Shown piece after piece: positions 16,422 to 25,107 of a DNA stretch of 64,000 nucleotides. How positions within the stretch are numbered: the first letter of the stretch is position 1; each line of letters begins with the position of its first letter. The stretch is from assembly GCF_010550605.1 (NCBI RefSeq), contig NZ_JAAGNI010000136.1:124001-188000 (forward strand). Direction: 5' to 3'. The DNA is from Streptomyces sp. SID9727 (GTDB lineage Bacteria > Actinomycetota > Actinomycetes > Streptomycetales > Streptomycetaceae). A model generated the notes under the pieces. It was not told the DNA's origin and searched no databases. It worked only from the letters and a program-made list of their open reading frames with translations. The translations under genes were made by a program, and so were the position numbers.

Positions 16422-17539
16422 CTTTCGAAGTGGCGGAGCCAGGTCTTGGCGATGGCGTCGCGGTCGGCCGCCGGCATCTCGTGCAGTCCGGGTTGGAATC
16501 GCGCGTGGCTGAGCGCGCCGGTGGCGGCGAGTATCTCGGCCTGAACGAGGTGGATGTAGGTGCCGACGGCGGCGCCGTGCACGAAGTTGACGGCACCGCC
16601 GTCGGCGAGAACGTAGAAGTAGTGGCCGGTGACCTCGTAGCGGGTCAACTGGGGTCCGACGGGGTGGCGTTCGTAGAGGTCGTCGAGGCTGCCGAGTTCG
16701 AGCTCGTCCTCGGAGGACGTCACCGATCCGAGGTATGCGCCGTTGCGCAGGGCTGCGAAATCCTCATGCCGGAGGGCGAGATTGCCGGTGGCGCACAGGA
16801 CGAGTTCCGCGTCGCGGACGGCCTCGGTGGTAGACGCGCTGGTGCGGAAACCAAGGGCGTGCGCCTGTACCCGCTTGACCGCGTCGTTGTCGTACACGGT
16901 GACGCGCAGGTCCTGGGCGCGCAGAGTCTGGGCGATCGAGCGACCGATCTTGCCGAAGCCGATGACGCAGGCGCTGCGACTCGTGAGGATGTCCCCGCGG
17001 GCGCGGACGAGGGCGTCGGTCGAGAACACGATGGACCGGCCGACGAGGTGGTCCTCGCAGTCCTTGAGCGGTGAGCGGGCCACGGACACGACGGGGCACG
17101 GCAGCGAGCCGAGGGCCGCGTACCGCTGGTGCCCGTTCTCGGTGTCCTCGACGACGCCGAGGATGCGGCCGGAGAACTTCTCCACGAGGGTGTCGAGGCT
17201 GGCCGCGAAGTAGCCGCCGATGTCGACCAGGACGATGTCCTGGCCGCTGGCCGTGTCCTCCAGGTAGTGCAGGGCGTGGGTCTCGTCGGTCAACCGCTCC
17301 CGGCTCAGGTCGTGGACCGGCAGGGTGCGGCGGACGGTGTCGAGGGTCAGCTGGTGGATCGACCGAGGCTTGGGGAGGACGGCGCCGATCGTGGACACCG
17401 CGGCCATGGCGCGCAAGAACGCGGGGCGTTCCGGGAGCAGGTGGGTGACGACCAGAGTTGTGATCGCCTGCCCGGCGGGGAACTGCGCGGTGATCCTCCG
17501 AAAGAAGGCATCCAGCCGTGCCCGCTCGGGGGTTTCCAT
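16418..17539 (-). CDS. Adenosylhomocysteinase-like NAD-binding protein, 373 aa
   Basis: A Rossmann fold with VIGFGKIGRSIAQTL lies in the second half, and DETHALHYLEDTASG and HYFYVLADGGAVNFVHG resemble conserved parts of S-adenosylhomocysteine hydrolase. At 373 residues it is shorter than housekeeping SahH (about 470). These features suggest an NAD-dependent redox step on a nucleoside-like substrate. The ATG at 17539 has GAGGAG six bases upstream, so the longer frame is rejected. It might recycle SAH for the nearby methyltransferase or act on a pathway intermediate. Confidence 0.72.
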   Translation of the reverse strand: METPERARLDAFFRRITAQFPAGQAITTLVVTHLLPERPAFLRAMAAVSTIGAVLPKPRSIHQLTLDTVRRTLPVHDLSRERLTDETHALHYLEDTASGQDIVLVDIGGYFAASLDTLVEKFSGRILGVVEDTENGHQRYAALGSLPCPVVSVARSPLKDCEDHLVGRSIVFSTDALVRARGDILTSRSACVIGFGKIGRSIAQTLRAQDLRVTVYDNDAVKRVQAHALGFRTSASTTEAVRDAELVLCATGNLALRHEDFAALRNGAYLGSVTSSEDELELGSLDDLYERHPVGPQLTRYEVTGHYFYVLADGGAVNFVHGAAVGTYIHLVQAEILAATGALSHARFQPGLHEMPAADRDAIAKTWLRHFER

Positions 17540-17570
17540 GAGCACTCCTCTCATGATCCGACGGGGTCGC

Positions 17571-18569
17571 CTATGCGGCACGGCTGTAGTCCGGCACCGG
17601 GGCGGCCAGCGCCTGCATATGGGCGCGCAGTCCGCTGTGGAGGTCGACGCGCGGCTGCCATCCGAGGACCTCTCCGGCACGGCCGGGGTCGGCACGCGTG
17701 AAGATCACGTCCCCGTTGCGCACGTGGTCCTGGTGGAGCTGGATCTCGCGGCCGGTGAGACTGTTGGCGATGTTGATCACGTCGAGCAGGGAGGCGTTCG
17801 AGCCGCCGCCGACGTTGATGGCACCGTGCGCGTTCGGGACGGTGCCGGCGGCGATCGTGGCGGCGACCACGTCGTCGATGTAGGTGAAGTCGCGGCGCTG
17901 GTGGCCGTCTCCGTACAGGCGCAGGGGCTGTCCGGTCAGGGCGGCGTACAGGGCACGGTGGGTGAACATGTCGGCACGCTGGCGGGGGCCGTAGACAGTG
18001 AAGTACCGCAGGGCGACGACCTCGGGGCCGACGGGGCGCTCGGCGTAGGCGAGGCAGAGCTGCTCCTCGGCCAGCTTGGTCACGGCGTACGGGGAGGCGG
18101 GGTTGGGGCGGTCGGTCTCGCGGCTCGCGTCGCCGTCGGTCGGTCCGTAGACGCTGGACGAGGAGGCGACGACCAGTCGGGGGACGCCGATCCGGGTGGA
18201 GGCGTCGAGGACGCGGTGGGTGGCCAACACGTTGGACGCGAGGTAGTCGCCGAACTGCGGTCCCCAGGAGGGCCGTACCCCGGGGATGCCGGCGAGGTGG
18301 AAGACGGTGTCGGCGTCGATCAGGAGCGGTTCGATCGCGCAGTGGAGGAGGTCGGCCGTGACGTGGTGGTATCCCTGACGGCCCCGCAGCGCGGCGAGGT
18401 TGGCGGCGGCCGTCGGGTTGGAGGACGGGTCTCGGCGGTCCACCCCGATCACGGTGGTGCCGGCCTGAACAAGGGCGTGGGCGAGGTGGGAGCCGATGAA
18501 TCCGGCGGAGCCGGTAACCACGGCCCGTCGGAGGGAAGCGTTGGTCAGGGGCTGCTCGTGCTGTGGCAC
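17571..18569 (-). CDS. NAD-dependent nucleotide-sugar epimerase/dehydratase, 332 aa
   Basis: This is an extended short-chain dehydrogenase. The dinucleotide motif GSAGFIGSHL is near residue 20, the catalytic serine region is SSSSVYG, and YAVTK gives the Tyr-Lys pair. DFTYIDDV and RADPGRA match the substrate-binding half of GalE-like enzymes. The GTG start has GGAG eight bases upstream. It likely epimerises or dehydrates a nucleotide-activated sugar made by this operon. Confidence 0.85.
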   Translation of the reverse strand: MPQHEQPLTNASLRRAVVTGSAGFIGSHLAHALVQAGTTVIGVDRRDPSSNPTAAANLAALRGRQGYHHVTADLLHCAIEPLLIDADTVFHLAGIPGVRPSWGPQFGDYLASNVLATHRVLDASTRIGVPRLVVASSSSVYGPTDGDASRETDRPNPASPYAVTKLAEEQLCLAYAERPVGPEVVALRYFTVYGPRQRADMFTHRALYAALTGQPLRLYGDGHQRRDFTYIDDVVAATIAAGTVPNAHGAINVGGGSNASLLDVINIANSLTGREIQLHQDHVRNGDVIFTRADPGRAGEVLGWQPRVDLHSGLRAHMQALAAPVPDYSRAA

Positions 18570-18604
18570 GGGGATCTCCAGAGGGGTGTCGTCTAAGGGT
18601 CTGG

Positions 18605-19441
18605 TCAGGCGAGCCGGGACAGGACGGTTCTGCCGTGTGCGCTGAGGGCGGTGTCGTTCTCCTGGTGGCCCTTGACCAGGGCTGTGGCCGCCTCGATGGC
18701 GCCGAAAGACTCCAAGAGGCGGCGTTCGGTGTCGTTGAGGGAGCGTCCGTAGCCGTCGAAGAAGGCGGTGCGCAGGTGGGGTGCGGCCTGCCAGCGTCGG
18801 AATTCGAGCCGGGCGAAGTCGCGGACCCGGGCGTCGCGTCGCATGTGCTCGAAGTCGAAGATGCCGAAGGTGTCGCCGAGCAGCCAGTTGCGCGGCTGGT
18901 AGTCGAGGTGGCAGATCGCGCTGTCCATCTGGCTGGTGCCCAGGATCACCGCGTGGTGCTTCAGCAGGTTCTCCTCGGCCGCGTCGAGCAGGTCGGCGTG
19001 GACGGCCCGGCCGATCCACCCGTGGAACCGCTCGGCGAGCGAAGCGCCGACGGCACCGCCCAGGGGCATGGCCTTGGCCCGGTGCAGCTTGCCCAGCACG
19101 TGCCCGGCCTCGTGGTGGGCCACCTCCTCCTCGGGTGAGCCCGGAGCGAAGGTGTCCGCGCGGTGGCCTGCGAGCGCGGTGAGCAGCAGGGTGCGGGTGG
19201 CATTGTCCCGGCCGACCAACTCTGGGGCATGGCCGCTCAGATGGGTGACCCACGTCCGGTAGGCGTGGAGTTCTGCGGCGTACCGGTCTCGCTCGGCGTG
19301 CTGCTTCGCGATGAACTGACGCCCGCCGTCGGCCACCAGGCGTATGACGCGGGGCGGGAGCGCGGGGTCCGCTGCGATGTCGACTGCGCCTAGGAGGTGG
19401 TGCGCCAGTTGTATTCGGGGGTCGCGCGAGGTCGCGATCAC
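18605..19441 (-). CDS. APH-like phosphotransferase, 278 aa
   Basis: The kinase catalytic loop reads ICHLDYQPRNW and is followed by FGIFDFE, the HxDxxxxN and DFE elements of aminoglycoside-phosphotransferase-fold kinases. The N-terminus has a short nucleotide-binding region with RQFIAKQH, whose lysine may bind ATP. It probably phosphorylates a sugar, nucleoside or other small hydroxyl compound in the pathway, or gives self-protection. The start overlaps the previous gene by GTGA. Confidence 0.8.
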   Translation of the reverse strand: MIATSRDPRIQLAHHLLGAVDIAADPALPPRVIRLVADGGRQFIAKQHAERDRYAAELHAYRTWVTHLSGHAPELVGRDNATRTLLLTALAGHRADTFAPGSPEEEVAHHEAGHVLGKLHRAKAMPLGGAVGASLAERFHGWIGRAVHADLLDAAEENLLKHHAVILGTSQMDSAICHLDYQPRNWLLGDTFGIFDFEHMRRDARVRDFARLEFRRWQAAPHLRTAFFDGYGRSLNDTERRLLESFGAIEAATALVKGHQENDTALSAHGRTVLSRLA

Positions 19442-20094
19442 GGGGTCGGCTCCGGCGTGAGGAGACTGAGGTGCTCGGTGTCGTTGTGCCGGTCGAGCAT
19501 CCAGCGGTTCTGGCCCAGGCGGTTGCGGTGGTGCTGCCAGCGGGTGATGGAGGCGTGGTTGTGGGTGAATCCGGCGGGCGAGCCGATCGGGATGCCGAGC
19601 AGCAGGGTGTGCGCGGTGATCACCGTCTCCCCGTGGGCCGCGAAGACGACGCGCTTGTCCCGGTTCTCCGCGATGAGCTGGCTCAGGTTCCTGCTGGCGC
19701 GCTCCAGGAATCCGTTCCAGGTGTCGGAGCCGTTGGCCCAGGGTGTGTCGGGGTGGGCGTGCGGCCCGCCGTCGGCGGCCGTCTTCACCGCGTCCCAGGG
19801 CCGGCCATCGGCGTCGCCGTGGACCGGGCCGTCGAGTCGGTCGTCGTGGTGCACGGGGATCTGGAGCGTCTGGGCGATGATCTCGCCGGTCTGGACGAGA
19901 CGGATCCGCGGACCGGTGTAGATGACGTCGAAGGGCTTCTTCAGGTGCTCGGTGGCCAGGCGGCGTGCGGCCTGTTCGGCCTGGGCATATCCGAGGTTGG
20001 TCAGGCCGGTGCAGGTGCGCGGGCCTCCGACGAGGCCGTCGGCGTTGCACTGGGCCTGGCCGTGCCGGACGAAGACGAGTTCGGTGGTGATCAT
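19438..20094 (-). CDS. Histidine phosphatase family protein, 218 aa
   Basis: The phosphohistidine motif VFVRHGQAQCN opens the protein and a second histidine lies in VVFAAHGETV, as in phosphoglycerate-mutase-like phosphatases. It should remove a phosphate from a small-molecule intermediate. The paired kinase genes on both sides suggest phosphorylated intermediates that are trimmed again. Start and stop are tightly packed with neighbours. Confidence 0.83.
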   Translation of the reverse strand: MITTELVFVRHGQAQCNADGLVGGPRTCTGLTNLGYAQAEQAARRLATEHLKKPFDVIYTGPRIRLVQTGEIIAQTLQIPVHHDDRLDGPVHGDADGRPWDAVKTAADGGPHAHPDTPWANGSDTWNGFLERASRNLSQLIAENRDKRVVFAAHGETVITAHTLLLGIPIGSPAGFTHNHASITRWQHHRNRLGQNRWMLDRHNDTEHLSLLTPEPTP

Positions 20095-20102
20095 GAGGCT
20101 CC

Positions 20103-20849
20103 TCAGTGGCTGAAACGGAGGGGCAGGCTGTAGCGGTAGCCGTTGCGACCGATGTACGGGGCGGTGAGCACGGCGTGCAGGGCCAGCGAGCTGTCGAGCT
20201 GGTTTCGGTCCGTCGTTCCCAGCCGGGCGTCGTGTCGTAGAGCTGCCGCGTTGTACGCGAGCAGGGCGTTGGTGACGGCTTGGTCCGGAAGCGGCCCGTA
20301 GGTCAGGTGGAGCGTCGCGATGAGCTTGGCGAGGTCGTAGCCCATCGGGGCCAGGGACAGGTCGTCGGTGTCGACGGCGATGATGTCCCTTCTGGTGACG
20401 ATGAAGTTCCGGGGGTTGCTGTCCTTGTAGAAGGCGCAGGGCCCTTGGGCCGTCGTTTCCAGCAGGCCGAACATCGCGTGCAACGCGGCCTTGTTCGGCA
20501 GGTAGCCCTGTTCGTGGCGTCGCCGCAGGGCGCGATTCCGGGGGCCGAGGTAGTCGTCGAACCTGGTCCCGTCCCGGAAGTGGTGCGGGATGTGCAGCGA
20601 AGCGGACCGCAGATCGCTGGCCCAGGCAGCACCGTGGGCGTGACCCAGCAGTACCGCGACGCGCGGGAGGTCGTCCGGGCGCACCGAGCGACCTTCGATC
20701 CGTTCGAACGTCAGGCTGTTCGCTCGGACGGTGAGGAGCGCCGGCTGCCGCAGTGGCTTGGCGTGCTCGGTGAGCCACTGGTAGTGGCGCACCGCCCCCG
20801 CCGCACGCTCCGGTTTCGTGTAGGGCTTGGTGAAGGGCGCGAGGGTCAT
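20103..20849 (-). CDS. Divergent APH-like phosphotransferase, 248 aa
   Basis: A kinase-like catalytic loop is present as YKDSNPRNFIV followed by IIAVDTDDLS. The usual HxD is replaced by KDS, so the enzyme is an outlier among APH-fold kinases but keeps the Asp, the Asn and the downstream DxD. The ATG overlaps the methyltransferase stop by four bases. It is different enough from the 18605-19441 kinase that the two are unlikely to be recent duplicates. The substrate is unknown. Confidence 0.72.
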   Translation of the reverse strand: MTLAPFTKPYTKPERAAGAVRHYQWLTEHAKPLRQPALLTVRANSLTFERIEGRSVRPDDLPRVAVLLGHAHGAAWASDLRSASLHIPHHFRDGTRFDDYLGPRNRALRRRHEQGYLPNKAALHAMFGLLETTAQGPCAFYKDSNPRNFIVTRRDIIAVDTDDLSLAPMGYDLAKLIATLHLTYGPLPDQAVTNALLAYNAAALRHDARLGTTDRNQLDSSLALHAVLTAPYIGRNGYRYSLPLRFSH

Positions 20850-21694
20850 GCCATCCGCCCATCGTTCGGCTGGGCGACGACGAAGGTGATCCGGGACCGG
20901 GTGGTCAGCGGCTCGTCGGGAAGGAACTCGTGCAGGGTCGCCGCCAGGGCACCGGGGTTGCCGTACAAGCCGGGCGCCAGGTCGTACTTGGGGTTGGTGG
21001 CCAGGTACTGCGCCGAGTGATCGTGGCCGTCGAAGGTGAAGACGTGCTCCTCGTCCAGGACGGCGATCACGTCGAGCGAGGAGGCGGCGATGTCGGCCAG
21101 GTTGTCGCTGTGGGCTGCGGTGTACAGGCTTTCGTGCTGGGCGGCACGCGGATCGAGACCGGCGCAGGCGACCAGCTGGTCCATCTCCCGATAGCTGTCG
21201 AGGCCCTTGGTGACGAGCACGGCCACACCACCGGGGGCGAGGACCCTGGCGATCTGTCCGACGACGTCCTGGGGGCGCGGCGAGTGGTAGAGGCAGAACG
21301 CGGCGACGACGACATCGCTCGACCTGTCGGGCAGAGGAAGGTCGTGGAAGTCGCCTTCGACGAACTCCACCGTGCTGTCGGGCAGGTTCCTGACGCGCTC
21401 GCGCGCCTGTGCGAGCAGGGCGGGGGCGGCGTCCAGGCCCACGACGCGCTCGGGCCGGAGCCGCTCGGCGAGGATGAGGCTGCTCGTGCCGCGACCGCAT
21501 CCGATGTCGAGCACCGCGCCGAGCCGGTCCGGCCGGGCGTGATGGGTCTGCACCAGGCTGACGATGGTCTCGGGCACCGGGTGTCCGGCGGTCTTGGCCC
21601 GCATCAGGGCGCTGGTCCGCCCGGCCAGCCGTGAGGCGTGTCCGTACAGCTCCGGCTGCCGGACGGGGTCCAGGAACGGGTTGGACTCGTTCAT
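20846..21694 (-). CDS. Class I SAM-dependent methyltransferase, 282 aa
   Basis: The SAM-binding loop VLDIGCGRGTSSL, the acidic VVGLDAAPALL and the post-I motif GGVAVLVTKG define a class I methyltransferase. The ATG at 21694 starts MNESNPF; the longer frame is rejected as arginine/proline-rich shadow. It probably methylates O, N or C of a pathway intermediate, and the adenosylhomocysteinase-like gene four genes downstream could relate to its by-product. Confidence 0.85.
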   Translation of the reverse strand: MNESNPFLDPVRQPELYGHASRLAGRTSALMRAKTAGHPVPETIVSLVQTHHARPDRLGAVLDIGCGRGTSSLILAERLRPERVVGLDAAPALLAQARERVRNLPDSTVEFVEGDFHDLPLPDRSSDVVVAAFCLYHSPRPQDVVGQIARVLAPGGVAVLVTKGLDSYREMDQLVACAGLDPRAAQHESLYTAAHSDNLADIAASSLDVIAVLDEEHVFTFDGHDHSAQYLATNPKYDLAPGLYGNPGALAATLHEFLPDEPLTTRSRITFVVAQPNDGRMA

Positions 21695-21725
21695 GCCGCA
21701 CCCCCTGACCGGGGGCGCTGGCCGG

Positions 21726-22235
21726 TCAGGACTGCTCGGCGGCGACCCTCCGTAGCCAGCGGCGCGTCTGGCGCCGGTTGGCCAGCAGCACCACATCGGC
21801 GCGGGAGCCGAACTCCTCGATCTTCGCCATCACGCGGGGCCGCATCTTGCGCCGGTACGTGGCGACGTACTTGATCACGCCCCAGTGGATGCGGTTGTGC
21901 ACCCCGTTGCCCTTGTGCCCCGCGCCGTGCCGGATCTGCCGGGAGAAGATCCCGTACAGCGCCGCCACGGTCGACACGTCCATCAGGACCACGGTGTCGC
22001 AGGCTTCGAGCCGTACCTGCAGCGTCGAGTTGTAGTTGCCGTCGATCACCCACCGCGGCTGCGCGACCAGCTCGCGCTGCACGTCGGTGAACTTGTCCAT
22101 GGGCAACGCGTTCCACTCGTCGTCGTAGAACGCGGCGTCCAGGTGTGTCACCGGGGCGTCGAGGATCCTGCCCAGTTCGCGGGCCACGTGGGATTTGCCG
22201 CTGCCTCCGCAGCCGACGATGGCGACCTTCTTCAT
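21726..22235 (-). CDS. Small P-loop kinase, DNA-topology-modulation (FlaR)-like, 169 aa
   Basis: A P-loop GCGGSGKSHVA at the N-terminus, a conserved HLDAAFYDDEWN and the WVIDGNYNSTL segment match the FlaR/adenylate-kinase-related family. The ATG at 22235 follows GGAG by five to six bases. Members are annotated as topology modulators but look like small-molecule or nucleotide kinases. In this operon a nucleoside monophosphate kinase role is plausible. Confidence 0.8.
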   Translation of the reverse strand: MKKVAIVGCGGSGKSHVARELGRILDAPVTHLDAAFYDDEWNALPMDKFTDVQRELVAQPRWVIDGNYNSTLQVRLEACDTVVLMDVSTVAALYGIFSRQIRHGAGHKGNGVHNRIHWGVIKYVATYRRKMRPRVMAKIEEFGSRADVVLLANRRQTRRWLRRVAAEQS

Positions 22236-22331
22236 GGTGCTCCAGCGTAGAGAGGTTCGGGTGTCCGGCGGACCCATCCTCCGGGACGCGCCCGGAGGAT
22301 CCGCGCGCCGTGGTCGATCGAGCGGTCTGCA

Positions 22332-23384
22332 TCAGGCAGCTCCCCGCTCGGTCGCGGTGGCCTGGAGGAGGCCGTGCAGGACGGACTCCAGGGTGTTGAC
22401 CTGCTTGCACAGGCCGAACAGGCGCAGCCGGTCCACACATGCGGCGATCAGGGCTGCGTGCTGCTCGGTTCCGGCGATCTCGCGCAGGTAGGAGAGGCGT
22501 TCGAGCACGTCGTCGCCTGAGCGCACGACCAGCTCCTTCGGGACGAACCGGTCGGCGAAGCGGATGTCCGCCGGGGCCAGCGGCAGGCATCCGGCGAGCA
22601 CGGCCTCGAAGATGCGCTGGGTCATCTGCCCAACCGCGGCGTACCGCTCGGGCAGCATGAGCACCGTGGCCAGGGACCGGCCGTAGACGTCGGCGGCATC
22701 CTCGAACGGGATCCGGCCCGCGAAGCGGACGTGCGGCCAGCGGCCGGTCTTCGTCCACTTCCCGGCGACCAAGTGCTCGACGCGGGCGGCGGCCGGGGCG
22801 AAGAAGCGGTCGAAGGGCTCGTCCCGGTCGTACTGGTTGCCCACATAGCCGAGCGCGAGATCCCGAGGCCGCGCCGCGAGGGTGAGGGGATCGGTCTGGG
22901 CGAGGAGGTCCTCGGCGACGGGGAAAAGCAGCGAGTGCGCGCCGGGGGTCGGGGTGAGCGCGGCCTCGCAGACACGGGTGTGGGCCGTGCGGCGCCACAC
23001 GCTCTCGGCGCGCAGGGTGCGGTCCTTGTCCCAGATGACGGTGGATGTCCGGTGCCGGGCCGTGTAGTGGTTGATGAGCCGGGCCTGCCGATGGAGGTCG
23101 CAGGTGTGCCCCTCGCTGCCGCACACGGTGGTGTTGCGGCCGGGGATCGCCCAGCGCCACTCCAGGAACAGGGCGTCGATGCCGGGCAGGCCGTCGTCGA
23201 AGGTGTACGCGCCGCCGAGGTCGTCACCGGCTTCGAGGCGGTCGCGGTCGGGTTGGAGGAAGACGATCTCGTGACCGCGGGCAAGAAGGGCGTCGATGAA
23301 GGGGCGGCGGTGGCTGCGGCCTCCGTCGGGAGTGTCGGTGATGCCGTTGCCGAGGAATCCCCAGAAGCTGTATCCGATCTTCAT
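22332..23384 (-). CDS. Glycosyltransferase-like protein (CgeB/GT1-like), 350 aa
   Basis: The C-terminal half carries a GT-B-like acceptor pattern: VRFAGRIPFEDAADVYG and then QRIFEAVLAGCLPLAP, as in CgeB and family-1 glycosyltransferases. The N-terminal domain begins MKIGYSFWGFLGNGI with a Rossmann-like start. The ATG overlaps the carbamoyltransferase stop by ATGA. It should transfer a sugar from an activated donor made in the same operon, but donor and acceptor are unknown. Confidence 0.72.
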   Translation of the reverse strand: MKIGYSFWGFLGNGITDTPDGGRSHRRPFIDALLARGHEIVFLQPDRDRLEAGDDLGGAYTFDDGLPGIDALFLEWRWAIPGRNTTVCGSEGHTCDLHRQARLINHYTARHRTSTVIWDKDRTLRAESVWRRTAHTRVCEAALTPTPGAHSLLFPVAEDLLAQTDPLTLAARPRDLALGYVGNQYDRDEPFDRFFAPAAARVEHLVAGKWTKTGRWPHVRFAGRIPFEDAADVYGRSLATVLMLPERYAAVGQMTQRIFEAVLAGCLPLAPADIRFADRFVPKELVVRSGDDVLERLSYLREIAGTEQHAALIAACVDRLRLFGLCKQVNTLESVLHGLLQATATERGAA

Positions 23385-25099
23385 TTGGTGATCCACCGCC
23401 CTTCGAGGAGCAGGGCGTCGAGACCGGAGTTGGCCAGGCAGTCCAGGGCCATCTCGGGTGTCCCGCAGATCGGCTTGCCCTTGACGTTGAGGGAGGTGTT
23501 GATCAGCACGGGGATGCCGGTCCGACGGCCGAAGGCGGTCAGCACCGCGTGCATGAACGGGTTCTGCGACGGGGTGACGGTCTGCAGGCGGGAGGTGTCG
23601 TTGGCGTGCACGATGGCCGGCACCCGCTCGCGCGTCAGGTCTGTCACCCCGGAGGCCATGGACATGTACGGGGCCGGCTGGCCGAGGGTGAAGAATTCGG
23701 CGGCGCGCTCGGCGGGGACCACAGGGGCGAAGGGCCGGAACGGCTCGCGGAACTTCACGGTGGCGTTCAGCCGCTCGACGACGCCGGGTTCCAGTGGGGA
23801 GGCGAGGATCGAGCGGTTGCCCAGGGCACGCGGTCCGGCTTCGACCCCTCCCTGGAAGAGTCCGGCGATCATGCCGTGGGCGAGCTGGTCGGCGAGGAAC
23901 TCGGCGCTCTCGATGCCGAGGGTCTTCTGGTGGAGGCCGGGCCAGGGGGTCAGGTCGAGGGGCTGGTCCTCGTAGGAGGGGCCGAGGTAACAGTGGCGGG
24001 CGATGCCGGCGACCGGGCGAGGGCTGCGCCCATCGACGTGCACGGCGAGGGCGGCCCCGATGGCGGTTCCGGCGTCTCCGGGTGCCGGCGGGACGAACAC
24101 CTCGTCGAAGATGCCAGCCTCAACGATCTTCCCGATGCTGACGCAGTTCGTGGCGACGCCGCCGCCCACGCACAGACGCCGGGAGCCGGTGAGCGCACGG
24201 GCACGGCGGGCAAGGTGAACCATCACCTGTTCGGTCCGCTCCTGGAGGGCAGCCGCCAGATCTCGGTGGACGTCGGTGAGCGGCTCGCTCGGGTGCCGCT
24301 CAGGGCAGGTCTCGGCGATGAACCGCTGGGACGTCCTCGGGTATCCCGAGGTGAGGGTGCGCGTCGGGAAGTAGCCGGGGTGGATTCGAAAGCCCGTGGC
24401 CGTCGTGCGGACGGCCGTAGTGAACAGGTTCCGGAAGCGGGCGGAGTCGCCGAGAGCGGCCAGCGCCATGACGGTGCCTTCCTCGTCGCCACGCCTCCAG
24501 CCCAGGTGCTCGGTGACGGCGCCGTACACGTATCCGAGGGAGGCCGGGTCGTTGATCGCTTCCATGGGCTGGAGGCGGGGGCGCTGGATGCTGTGGCCGT
24601 GGGCGATGGTGGTGGTCTGCCGCTCGCCGAGGCTGTCGACCACGAGCACGGCGGCTTCCTCCCAGCCGGAGGCGACGAAGGCCGTGAGCTGGTGGGCTCG
24701 GTGGTGCAGGATCGGTGTGACGCGGGCCGAGGGGAACTGGCTGCCAAGGACGCGCAGCCGACGCCGGGTTCGCAGGGCGACCTTGGCGAACCCGTGGGCG
24801 CGGGCCAGGCTCCGGTCGTGTGTCATCGGCGAGAGCGCCATGCGCAGAGCGGCGGGCGATTCGGCGAGGTAGCGGACGGGCTGGAAGTTGTAGGCGACGG
24901 CGTCCACGTCGCCGGCGCTCAGCTTGGCCTGGTCGAGGAGCCATCCCACGGCGAGGGCCGGATAGAGCTTGGTGTGCTTCTGCTCGGAGAGGCGTTCCTC
25001 CTCGACGAAGCCGACGAGTTCACCGTCCACGAGAAGGGCTGCCGACGAATCGTGGGTGTACGAGCACAGGCCGAGAATCACGGAGGGGGTGCGCTTCAT
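23381..25099 (-). CDS. O-carbamoyltransferase of the TobZ/NodU/CmcH family, 572 aa
   Basis: The enzyme transfers a carbamoyl group from carbamoyl phosphate through carbamoyl-adenylate to a hydroxyl. The Kae1-like N-terminal domain has the metal-binding HHRAHQLTAF. The C-terminal domain has EAGPRALGNRSILASP, KFREPFRPFAPVV and VLINTSLNVKGKPI. The length equals that of TobZ. The ATG at 25099 follows AAGGTGA; a GTG four codons earlier, overlapping the previous stop, is an alternative. Its presence next to a nucleotide-modifying gene recalls polyoxin and mildiomycin-type logic, in which a nucleoside side chain is carbamoylated. Confidence 0.92.
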   Translation of the reverse strand: MKRTPSVILGLCSYTHDSSAALLVDGELVGFVEEERLSEQKHTKLYPALAVGWLLDQAKLSAGDVDAVAYNFQPVRYLAESPAALRMALSPMTHDRSLARAHGFAKVALRTRRRLRVLGSQFPSARVTPILHHRAHQLTAFVASGWEEAAVLVVDSLGERQTTTIAHGHSIQRPRLQPMEAINDPASLGYVYGAVTEHLGWRRGDEEGTVMALAALGDSARFRNLFTTAVRTTATGFRIHPGYFPTRTLTSGYPRTSQRFIAETCPERHPSEPLTDVHRDLAAALQERTEQVMVHLARRARALTGSRRLCVGGGVATNCVSIGKIVEAGIFDEVFVPPAPGDAGTAIGAALAVHVDGRSPRPVAGIARHCYLGPSYEDQPLDLTPWPGLHQKTLGIESAEFLADQLAHGMIAGLFQGGVEAGPRALGNRSILASPLEPGVVERLNATVKFREPFRPFAPVVPAERAAEFFTLGQPAPYMSMASGVTDLTRERVPAIVHANDTSRLQTVTPSQNPFMHAVLTAFGRRTGIPVLINTSLNVKGKPICGTPEMALDCLANSGLDALLLEGRWITK

Positions 25100-25107
25100 G
25101 GCGGCGG

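Noticed and set aside
20103..20849. Recent duplication of the two APH-like kinase genes
   Set aside because: The catalytic loops (HLDYQPRN versus KDSNPRN) and overall sequences differ too much.
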